DNA of 5,102 nucleotides. It comes from Thermoplasmatales archaeon JdFR-43. GTDB taxonomy: Archaea; Thermoplasmatota; E2; UBA202; JdFR-43. Every line of letters starts with the position of its first letter. Position 1 is the first letter of the stretch. Location: NCBI GenBank assembly GCA_002011355.1, contig MTNE01000187.1:1-5102 (forward strand). Reading direction: 5' to 3'. The notes beneath the pieces were generated by a model. It was not told the origin of the DNA. It made no database searches and was given only the letters and a program-made list of their open reading frames with translations. Below, one piece after another: positions 1 to 5,102 of this stretch. Both the position numbers and the translations under genes were made by a program.

Positions 1-565
1 GCTTTTGTGTACTGATCACTTCCACTCCAAGAGGTATTACTGTAATTTTTTCTGGATCGATGGAAAAATGTTGTGCAAGAACTTCAGCTTCAAATTTAGA
101 GACCAAGATTATATGATTAACAGACCTAAATATTCTCTTTCCAATAAAGAAAGTGTAGAACCGCCAAAGGTGTTTTCCAGCAAAGGTGCTCCTAACCATA
201 TCAAGATGGGGGGAGAATACCACAGGAAGATCAGGATAAAAGCGCTTAATTACACAAATTACCTCTGGTGAAAATAAGGTATGATATCCATGAACATGAA
301 CAACGTCTGGATTCAACTCACTAAAATGCTTTTTTAAGTAAAAATATATTCCAAAACTCAGTCCATAGAAGTTTCTCGAACTAATTCGGATTATCTTAAA
401 TCCTTCATAGAACTCCTCTTTTGGACGGTTTAGAGGATTTAACTGAAGTACAATAACCTCATGCCCCCTCTTGGAAAGATTTTTAGCAATTTCCCTAATG
501 ACCTTATAGATGCCACCTGGAGATAAAACGTCAGCTAATGCAGGGGCTGTTATTAATATCCTCAT
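1..565 (-). CDS. GT4-family glycosyltransferase, N-terminal part (cut by window edge)
   Basis: The first 188 residues of a GT-B-fold glycosyltransferase are visible; the reading frame is open to the window edge and the C-terminal donor-binding domain lies outside. Typical GT4 N-domain signals are seen: MRILITAPAL strand, PGGIYKVIREIAKNL at about 16-30 (the glycine-rich loop and helix), RGHEVIVL at 33-40, PDVVHVHGYH at 86-95, SPH at 118-120, and ILVSKFEAEVL followed by KITVIPLGVE at about 153-182, which is the usual end of the N-domain. The family transfers a sugar from a nucleotide sugar to a lipid-linked or other glycan acceptor in the cytoplasm. The ATG at 565 is supported by a GAAGGTG ribosome-binding site six bases upstream, even though the start lies inside the end of the preceding AlkP-family gene (35-base overlap), so translational coupling is likely. 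It is last in the visible operon. Sugar specificity and possible later truncation cannot be judged. Confidence 0.88.
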   Translation of the reverse strand, partial: MRILITAPALADVLSPGGIYKVIREIAKNLSKRGHEVIVLQLNPLNRPKEEFYEGFKIIRISSRNFYGLSFGIYFYLKKHFSELNPDVVHVHGYHTLFSPEVICVIKRFYPDLPVVFSPHLDMVRSTFAGKHLWRFYTFFIGKRIFRSVNHIILVSKFEAEVLAQHFSIDPEKITVIPLGVEVISTQK

Positions 566-2123
566 AATCTACACCTTCAGGCTTTAATTTTTTTATAACT
601 TTACTTACCTGCACTTTGAGACTATAATCAGCATACTTAGATTCCCTTCTCCTTAGTTCACTGTCCTCTTTAAATATTTCCATCAAAACTCTACCACTGA
701 CATCGTTTGGAACCGCATATCCAAAGATATGCAATATCGTTGGCATCAAATCTACGAGTTCCGCATCTTTTATTTTGTAATTTTCTTTTATTCCTTTCCC
801 CACAGCCACAAAAATCCCATAAAGATCATGCATTCCTGTCCATTTGTTTTCTGTGGGAACATCCCAACTTATGTGAATGACTGGCAGGGAGTATACATAT
901 GTTTGATTAGGTAGGATAATAACATCGGGGGCACTCTCATCATAAATTTCATGTCCGTTATACACCTCTAATGCAAATGGCTCTTCGTCGGGTCTCTCAA
1001 GGCTTTTTATTTCCTCAATTAACTTGGAAATAAATTCTTGTCTTCTTTCTTGGTTCCTAAATAAACTTGGGTTCAGGTACAGTAATTGTCCCTCGATAGG
1101 CGTAATTTTCGTTTTGTTGAAATCTATTACCTGATGAAGAATATCCCCTACGAGCTTGTGCTGGATTCCCCATTTCAGCCTCTTTATTTTTAACTTTTCA
1201 TTCCCAAATTTGATTATTCTTTCGACAATCCCATACGCAGTATCCAGTGATATCATTCTGGATGCTATCCTCATTATTTTCCCCTTGAATGTCAGCTTGA
1301 GATAACCTTTTTTTATCAGCCAGTTTGCAATATTGAATCTGTATTTACATTCTGTAAATCCATGATCTGAGATTATGAAAAAGTACCAATTATCTCCAGT
1401 GCTCTCCAAGAACTCTAATAAATCTCCAATTAGCCTATTCACCTCAACCCACATGTTCTCAACATAGCTGTTATATGGAGAACCTAGATTCAGCATGTCT
1501 CTCCAGAAAAAGTGTTGCACTCCATCTACATGAGGAACACTCATGTGAACAAAATCTGGATTATTTTCAGAAATCAGCCATTTTATCACTTCAAAATCTT
1601 TTTTTGTTTCCTCAAGCACTAGATGGTACGTTTTAACTCTATCTGTCGTGAATGCTATATTATTAAAAATCTCACCAAATTTAGATTTTATCTCCTCATA
1701 AAGTCCTGCTGGATACGTTCCACTTGGTAAATTGGGAAAATCAGTTACCATGAGACCATTAACTTTCTTTGCAGGATATGTAGAGAACATTTTATATATT
1801 ACTACCTTTTTACCGTGCATGCTCAATATGTCAGCTAAGTCCAAACTGTTAAAATCTCTGGAGTCCGCGACTTTCAACTTGTATGTCTTAGGATCAAACT
1901 TTAAGAAGGCATATACCCCCAATTTTCCAGGATCTTTCCCTGTAAAGTAGCATTTCCAAGCTGGAACCGATATTGGCGGAATTATACTTTTTAATTTACC
2001 ATATGACCCTTTTTCAAGAAGTTTCTTGAATATAGGCAACTTTCCCTTCTCAATTAATGGCATAATAACATTCCACGATCCCCCATCCAAGCCGAGGACA
2101 AAAACCTTGGAAGTCTCGCCCAT
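531..2123 (-). CDS. Alkaline-phosphatase-superfamily phosphohydrolase/phosphotransferase (COG3379-like)
   Basis: This is a protein of 530 residues from the ATG at 2123, or 532 from an in-frame GTG at 2129; the ATG is preferred because the GAAGGTG site sits five bases before it and overlaps the GTG. Residue numbers here use the GTG start. The two-metal AlkP core looks complete: VLGLDGGSW with metal ligand D15, PPISVPAWKCYFTG with probable nucleophile S54, PHVDGVQHFF with D202 and H206, ISDHGF with D255 and H256, and GMHDLYGIF with H434. Residues about 260-430 form the family's variable cap region. No signal peptide or membrane helix is seen, so it is probably cytoplasmic. The family resembles type I phosphodiesterases/nucleotide pyrophosphatases and phosphoglycerate mutase-like enzymes, but the COG3379 group is mostly uncharacterised. 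Its place between two glycosyltransferase genes suggests action on a nucleotide sugar, a lipid-linked phospho-sugar or a phosphate decoration of the glycan; this is inference. Its 3' end overlaps the next gene. Confidence 0.9.
   Translation of the reverse strand: MGETSKVFVLGLDGGSWNVIMPLIEKGKLPIFKKLLEKGSYGKLKSIIPPISVPAWKCYFTGKDPGKLGVYAFLKFDPKTYKLKVADSRDFNSLDLADILSMHGKKVVIYKMFSTYPAKKVNGLMVTDFPNLPSGTYPAGLYEEIKSKFGEIFNNIAFTTDRVKTYHLVLEETKKDFEVIKWLISENNPDFVHMSVPHVDGVQHFFWRDMLNLGSPYNSYVENMWVEVNRLIGDLLEFLESTGDNWYFFIISDHGFTECKYRFNIANWLIKKGYLKLTFKGKIMRIASRMISLDTAYGIVERIIKFGNEKLKIKRLKWGIQHKLVGDILHQVIDFNKTKITPIEGQLLYLNPSLFRNQERRQEFISKLIEEIKSLERPDEEPFALEVYNGHEIYDESAPDVIILPNQTYVYSLPVIHISWDVPTENKWTGMHDLYGIFVAVGKGIKENYKIKDAELVDLMPTILHIFGYAVPNDVSGRVLMEIFKEDSELRRRESKYADYSLKVQVSKVIKKLKPEGVDYEDINNSPCIS
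571..580 (-). promoter_or_regulatory. Ribosome-binding site deciding the second GT4 gene start
   Basis: CTGAAGGTGT on the minus strand, with six bases between GGTG and the ATG at 565. It lies within codons of the AlkP-family gene (residues about KPEGV), so one stretch serves both as coding sequence and as initiation signal. Confidence 0.6.
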
Positions 2124-2127
2124 ACTC

Positions 2128-2137
2128 ACACCTTCAG
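2128..2137 (-). promoter_or_regulatory. Ribosome-binding site deciding the AlkP-family gene start
   Basis: CTGAAGGTGT on the minus strand contains GAAGGTG, complementary to the archaeal 16S rRNA 3' end, with five bases between GGTG and the ATG at 2123. The alternative GTG at 2127-2129 overlaps the site itself, so ATG is the better start. The same ten bases precede the last gene of the operon. Confidence 0.6.
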
Positions 2138-2141
2138 AGAT

Positions 2142-3299
2142 CTAATAACTTAACCTTCTGAACAAACACTTATACTCCTTTGCAACCTTCTCCCAGTTAT
2201 ACCGTCTCGTTATCCTTTTAATCTGGGTTTTCTTAATAAGTTTTAAGTCAATGTCTCCTCTCTCCAACATCTTAATTTTCCTTGCTAAATCTTCTGCATC
2301 CTCAAAGTATATCCCTCCCTCTTGTAAAACCTCCCTGTTAAAAGGTACATCATAGGCAAGTACAGGTCTCTTGAACAGCATCTGCTCAAGTAATGATGGA
2401 TTGGTTCCTCCAACTTCATAGGCATGAATGTACGCAAAGCAGTTCTTTCTCAGCACACCTAAAACCTTTCTATCATAGATTGGGGTCAGGTAAAGTATCT
2501 CTTCCCTTCCGTCCCTCAGATTAAGTAGATACCTCGAAAATGGATCCTTCTCGTTGAAGTTTCCAACTATAACGAGTTTCTTTGTTGACTTACTTTTCTT
2601 GAACCCTTCAACCTCCATATCGATGTTATTCTCTGCAACTATTCTGGCAACTGTCAAATAATATTCACGGGGGAGAAGTTCATACTCAGCGAGAATTCTC
2701 AGTTCCTCTTCTCTGGACATTTTAAAATTAATCAACCTTCTCGCGCCGTAAGTTATGTAGACAACGTTTTTAGCATTGTGTCGGTTTTCAAGGTGCTCTT
2801 TTATTCTCAGAGAATCAGCCACAGTAACCTCAGGCACTTTGCAGGAAAACCACTCCATAATATACATGTAAATCATAACAATGAGATAAAAGGGTTTCAG
2901 ATAAAAAGGTACAAAACGAGATCTCTTTAGCAGTCTTCTCCACTCTACTCCATCAGGATTTATCAGGACCTTCTTTTTCCAGAGTTTTGCTAAAATGGCA
3001 GCCAAAGCACCATCGGGAGCAACGTAATAAATTACGTCCACATCACTAGAATTTTTAAAAAGATACATAGTAGAAATTAGATCATTCACGGATAAAATTG
3101 TAAGACTCTTTCCCTGTAATGCTGGAACGTGCAACCGAATTACCCCGTCATATACGTCTCTGAAGAATCTGTGTGATTCACACGTAACATACACACTAAA
3201 TCCTGCTTTTAAGAGTTCTTTTGCAATCTCCTCAACAAAAGTTTCGTTTCCTCCATACTTAGCCGGAATCCCTCGAGAACCAACAAAAGCGATTCTCAT
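2142..3299 (-). CDS. GT4-family glycosyltransferase with DUF1972 N-domain (rhamnosyltransferase-like)
   Basis: A complete 385-residue GT-B glycosyltransferase. The N-domain opens with the DUF1972 signature VGSRGIPAKYGGNETFVEE (6-24), followed by YYVAPDGALAA (91-101) and INPDGVEWRR (113-122). The C-domain shows VARIVAENNID (217-227), a family variant of the GRI-PENNI motif, and EVGGTNPSLLEQM (295-307) with the expected acidic residue E305 in the nucleotide-sugar site. A strongly hydrophobic stretch at about 130-150 probably attaches the enzyme to the membrane rather than spanning it. Characterised bacterial relatives with this architecture include rhamnosyltransferases of capsule and O-antigen synthesis; the sugar used here is unknown. 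The start at 3299 gives the canonical N-terminal strand and lies 8 bases after the stop of the GT2 gene, whose last codons provide the ribosome-binding site. The next gene begins 18 bases after its stop. It is complete, with no motif missing. Confidence 0.9.
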   Translation of the reverse strand: MRIAFVGSRGIPAKYGGNETFVEEIAKELLKAGFSVYVTCESHRFFRDVYDGVIRLHVPALQGKSLTILSVNDLISTMYLFKNSSDVDVIYYVAPDGALAAILAKLWKKKVLINPDGVEWRRLLKRSRFVPFYLKPFYLIVMIYMYIMEWFSCKVPEVTVADSLRIKEHLENRHNAKNVVYITYGARRLINFKMSREEELRILAEYELLPREYYLTVARIVAENNIDMEVEGFKKSKSTKKLVIVGNFNEKDPFSRYLLNLRDGREEILYLTPIYDRKVLGVLRKNCFAYIHAYEVGGTNPSLLEQMLFKRPVLAYDVPFNREVLQEGGIYFEDAEDLARKIKMLERGDIDLKLIKKTQIKRITRRYNWEKVAKEYKCLFRRLSY

Positions 3300-3307
3300 C
3301 TAAATTC

Positions 3308-4177
3308 CTACCTCTCCACCATCTTTGCCAAGACATTCAGCATCAATCCGGCGACGAACAACTGTATTCCAATGATTGCAAAAATTCCGGCTCCTATAGC
3401 CTGCGTCAGGAAAACATTTCCTCCCATATAGTACGGCTGGAGAGCCCAATACGCCAGAAATCCTGAAACGGCCATACATATAAAGCTAAGGGTACTAAAA
3501 AGAAGCAGTGGCCTCTTGTAGCCAATTATTCCAACGATTTTTGCCAGAACCTCTGTTCCATGCAAAAAGAAGTTTCTTTTGTGTTTCTTGGGAACATCGT
3601 ACCGAATATTTACTGGAACTTCTATAATTCTTACTTTCCCCGACACCTGAGATATCATCTCACTCTCAACTCCATACCCTACCGAGCTTAAGTTCAACAA
3701 TTCCAGTACTCTCCTACTAAATGCTCTAAAACCGCTTTGAGAATCAGTGACATTTACATCTGAAGTGAGATTTGTCATCTTGTTTAAGATGAAAAGCCCT
3801 AATCTTCTGTAAAACGGAGTTTTATGATCTTTGCTCAAATATCTGGAGCCAATAACAAAATCCGCCTCCTCCTTGATTATTGGTTCCAAAAGAATGGGAA
3901 TTTCATCAGGGTTGTGTTGCCCATCACCGTCCAAGCAAACGATAACGTCATAGTTATTATCAATCGCAAACTTAAAACCACTTTTCAGCGCCTCTCCTTT
4001 GCCCCTGTTCGTTTCATGCCTTATTATAGTTGCACCTGTGCTTTGGGCAATCTGAGAAGTTCTGTCTTCCGAGCCATCATCAACTACAAGAACGTCTCCG
4101 TACTTCCTAGCAAGAGCTACAACTGATCCTATCGTTATCTCCTCATTGTACGCTGGTATTATTATTAAAGTTCTCAT
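3308..4177 (-). CDS. GT2 polyprenyl-phosphate sugar synthase-like glycosyltransferase (DPM1/GtrB-like) with two C-terminal TM helices
   Basis: A complete 289-residue GT-A glycosyltransferase. Visible motifs are PAYNEE (8-13), VVDDGSEDRT (31-40), NRGKG (57-61), the metal-binding DXD in LDGDGQHNPDE (D83 and D85), IGSRYL (109-114) and DSQSGFRAF (145-153), all typical of dolichol-phosphate mannose synthase-like enzymes. Two hydrophobic segments, about 223-246 and 255-283, form a C-terminal membrane anchor, as in GtrB-type and many archaeal homologues. The family moves a sugar from UDP- or GDP-sugar to a polyprenyl (in archaea dolichyl) phosphate on the cytoplasmic face, giving a donor for extracytoplasmic glycosyltransfer or glycan assembly. 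Which sugar is used cannot be told. It is the first gene of the visible operon, directly downstream of the IS630 element. The ATG at 4177 is the only sensible start because MRTLIIIPAYNEE begins the first strand. Its ribosome-binding site is weak and very close, so the mRNA may be almost leaderless. Confidence 0.92.
   Translation of the reverse strand: MRTLIIIPAYNEEITIGSVVALARKYGDVLVVDDGSEDRTSQIAQSTGATIIRHETNRGKGEALKSGFKFAIDNNYDVIVCLDGDGQHNPDEIPILLEPIIKEEADFVIGSRYLSKDHKTPFYRRLGLFILNKMTNLTSDVNVTDSQSGFRAFSRRVLELLNLSSVGYGVESEMISQVSGKVRIIEVPVNIRYDVPKKHKRNFFLHGTEVLAKIVGIIGYKRPLLLFSTLSFICMAVSGFLAYWALQPYYMGGNVFLTQAIGAGIFAIIGIQLFVAGLMLNVLAKMVER
3310..3320 (-). promoter_or_regulatory. Ribosome-binding site of the DUF1972 glycosyltransferase gene
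   Basis: GGTGGAGAGGT lies in the last codons of the GT2 gene, with its GAGGT end about ten bases before the ATG at 3299. Its position inside the upstream coding end suggests translational coupling of the two genes. Confidence 0.5.
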
Positions 4178-4186
4178 ATCACTTCT
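4178..4186 (-). promoter_or_regulatory. Weak ribosome-binding site of the GT2 gene
   Basis: AGAAGTGAT lies directly before the ATG at 4177 and matches much of the archaeal GGAGGTGAT consensus, but the core is only about two bases from the start codon, much closer than in the downstream genes. Either initiation is weak or the site is not used on a leaderless message. Confidence 0.3.
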
Positions 4187-4203
4187 ACCCTACTGCCATT
4201 CTC

Positions 4204-4211
4204 TTAAATAA
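4204..4211 (-). promoter_or_regulatory. Candidate archaeal TATA box for the operon (proximal)
   Basis: The minus strand reads TTATTTAA here, centred about 30 bases before the ATG at 4177. With the usual archaeal spacing of about 25-27 bases, transcription would start within a few bases of the ATG, giving a nearly leaderless mRNA. This fits the poor Shine-Dalgarno site of the GT2 gene. No clear BRE is seen, and in AT-rich DNA such matches arise easily. Confidence 0.3.
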
Positions 4212-4252
4212 TCCTTAATAACAAGAATGGTTTTTTGAAATTTTCTCTTGGA

Positions 4253-4260
4253 TTTTTAAA
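4253..4260 (-). promoter_or_regulatory. Candidate archaeal TATA box for the operon (distal)
   Basis: The minus strand reads TTTAAAAA inside ATTAAATTTAAAAATCC, close to an archaeal TATA consensus. It would start transcription near 4230 and leave a leader of about 50 bases before the GT2 gene. It could belong to the IS end rather than the host. It is an alternative to the proximal candidate. Confidence 0.25.
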
Positions 4261-4317
4261 TTTAATCAGAAATTCTTCTGGAATCTTCCACAACCTACTC
4301 CCTCAGAAAATTTATGG

Positions 4318-4875
4318 TTAAGTGCAAAACATATTAAACTCATCACCCAAGAACTTATCAATCCAGCCCTTTGCAAAAGATATAGACTCTGTTAACTTTT
4401 TGAAAGATTCAGCAATCGTTTCCTTCAGTTCTTCCATATTAAGCGGAGACACCTCGGAAACAGCTCTTTTAACGCTTTTCCAAACGTTTTCAATTGGATT
4501 TAAGTCTGGAGAGTAAGGAGGAATGTAAACCAGCGAAATGTTCAACCTCTCAGCTTCCTCCTTTACTCTCCTAGCATGATGCGTCCTGAAATTGTCGAGA
4601 ATAATGACAACTCTTTTCCCGGGATTTACTTCTCTTATCTTCCTAAGAAAAGACACGAAGTCTTCTGACCTGTTTCTTTCAGGAAACTCTATTATGCTCT
4701 CTCCGTTTAAGCAGTAGAATCTCGTAACCTTAGCCTTAACGTAAGTTGCAACCCTTCTAACCGGCTTTCCAAAACTCCACAGCCTTGCTGTATTTGCGTT
4801 TGCTTCGACAGCCATTTCATCAACGAATCCTATAACATCTCGCTCAATCCAAATCTCAACTTCATCCAGGTTTTT
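4318..4875 (-). pseudogene. IS630-family transposase, DD34E catalytic part
   Basis: This open stretch runs from just after an in-frame TAA (4876-4878) to a TAA at 4318-4320 and encodes the RNase-H-like DDE domain of an IS630 (Tc1/mariner superfamily) transposase. The catalytic triad is visible: Asp in GFVDEMAVEAN (codon 4819-4821), Asp in IILDNFRTHHARR (4594-4596) and Glu in YSPDLNPIENVW (4489-4491). The last two are separated by 34 residues, the DD34E spacing of the family. The domain is complete to its C-terminus (NMFCT). The first ATG in frame, at 4815, lies two codons after the first catalytic Asp, so the 165-residue ORF starting there would be inactive and that start is not believed. Upstream coding continues in the same frame (VEIWIERDVIGF) and joins, across frame damage near 4870-4900, to the helix-turn-helix part. 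It is called a pseudogene because of this break; sequencing error or recoding remains possible. Confidence 0.75.
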
Positions 4876-5102
4876 TTAAAGCCTCTTCAGCGTTATCTGT
4901 TTTCTGTAATCCTTATGATGTTTAGCATACTTCATACCAAATGATTTGAGAATCCTTCTAACCTGCCATGAAGAGTAAAAAACTCCAAACTCTGCTTCAA
5001 TTAGCTCCTGAACTTCTCTTGTCGTCCAGGAATCCTTTTCCCTGAGCATTTTCCTGAGTTCTTCCTTCTGCTCTTCTGTGAGTTTAGAAGGTCTTCCTCC
5101 AC
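4876..5102 (-). pseudogene. IS630-family transposase, N-terminal helix-turn-helix part (cut by window edge)
   Basis: The frame is open from the window edge to a TAA at 4876-4878, and 74 codons are visible. It encodes the DNA-binding region of an IS630 transposase: GGRPSKLTEEQKEELRKML, then SWTTREVQELIEAEFGV and SSWQVRRILKSFGMKYA, the paired winged helix-turn-helix motif that binds the element's terminal repeats. After HHKDYRK (about 4900) the frame gives an unconvincing QITLKRL tail and then the stop. The -1 frame at 4871-4900 instead reads TDNAEEALKK, a good match to the conserved RPxDAEExL linker of the family. A lost base near 4898-4902 is therefore inferred. The real start and perhaps 70-90 N-terminal residues are outside the window. 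In an intact copy this part would be fused to the catalytic domain. Confidence 0.75.

Larger units (their letters stand above)
4178..4317. other. Non-coding junction between IS630 element and glycan operon
   Basis: About 140 AT-rich bases without a supported gene. The region should contain the downstream IS end and the promoter of the four-gene operon. Two small inverted repeats lie next to each other at 4267-4280 and 4279-4290. No convincing terminator for the transposase transcript was seen, so read-through into the operon is possible. Confidence 0.6.
4318..5102 (-). mobile_element. IS630-family insertion sequence, partial
   Basis: The element is recognised by its transposase, with a GRPSKLT-type helix-turn-helix part followed by a DD34E domain. 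The coordinates cover only the transposase-coding part. The upstream end lies beyond the window. The downstream end should fall between 4178 and 4317, but without the partner end the terminal inverted repeat and the TA target duplication expected for IS630 cannot be defined. It sits immediately upstream of, and in the same orientation as, the glycosyltransferase operon. The frame damage suggests that this copy no longer moves by itself. Confidence 0.8.

Noticed and set aside
5..271. Plus-strand ORF of 88 codons
   Set aside because: It lies antisense to the well-supported GT4 gene, has no recognisable motif and is rich in K/Y/N as expected for a shadow frame.
729..914. Plus-strand ORF of 61 codons
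   Set aside because: Antisense to the C-terminal half of the AlkP-family gene; no motif or plausible initiation context.
1732..1950. Plus-strand ORF of 72 codons
   Set aside because: Antisense to the N-terminal part of the AlkP-family gene, whose motifs show the minus strand is coding.
2127..2129. GTG as start of the AlkP-family gene
   Set aside because: It overlaps the GAAGGTG ribosome-binding site; the ATG at 2123, two codons later, has proper five-base spacing.
3824..4126. Plus-strand ORF of 100 codons
   Set aside because: Complementary to the DXD-containing core of the GT2 gene; no family resemblance.
4267..4290. Hairpins as a transcription terminator of the transposase
   Set aside because: Stems are only five bases and mutually exclusive, and no minus-strand T run follows them.
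4322..4516. Plus-strand ORF of 64 codons
   Set aside because: Antisense to the transposase catalytic domain, including its YSPDLNPIE motif.
4871..4880. Classical -1 programmed frameshift at T-TTA-AAA / A-AAA-AAA as sole explanation of the split transposase
   Set aside because: The heptamer is present in the linker frame, but a -1 slip there leads to neither the catalytic frame nor a solution for the earlier break near 4900; the needed change is +1 or -2.

Overview
The window reads as a piece of archaeal genome, AT-rich, probably from a euryarchaeon of the Archaeoglobus/Thermococcus sort. The lineage is inferred from archaeal-style GGTG ribosome-binding sites, TTTAAA-like promoter elements and protein character; no marker gene is present to prove it. 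All recognisable genes lie on the minus strand, so the genome is read here from high to low coordinates. No tRNA, rRNA, CRISPR array or plus-strand gene was seen.

Right side (about 4318-5102): most of an IS630-family insertion-sequence transposase, cut at its N-terminus by the window edge. A helix-turn-helix part (4876-5102) and a DD34E catalytic part (4318-4875) are in the same frame, but they are separated by an in-frame TAA and by a roughly 30-base stretch that only makes sense in another frame. The copy therefore looks frame-damaged by two compensating indels. The first ATG of the catalytic part (4815) lies just after the first catalytic Asp, so an ATG-started gene call would lose an essential residue.

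Middle (4178-4317): a non-coding junction holding the undefined IS end, two small inverted repeats and candidate TATA elements for the genes that follow.

Left side (1-4177): a tight four-gene set for building a surface or lipid-linked glycan. In transcription order these are a GT2 polyprenyl-phosphate sugar synthase-like protein with two C-terminal membrane helices (4177-3308), a DUF1972-type GT4 glycosyltransferase (3299-2142), a COG3379-type alkaline-phosphatase-superfamily phosphohydrolase/phosphotransferase (2123-531), and a second GT4 glycosyltransferase (565 to beyond position 1). Gaps are 8 and 18 bases, and the last pair overlaps by 35 bases, so one transcript with translational coupling is likely.

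A plausible scheme, by inference, is that the GT2 enzyme charges a polyprenyl-phosphate carrier, the two GT4 enzymes extend a glycan from nucleotide sugars at the cytoplasmic face, and the AlkP-fold enzyme cleaves or transfers a phosphate-containing group in the same pathway. The substrates cannot be read from the sequence.
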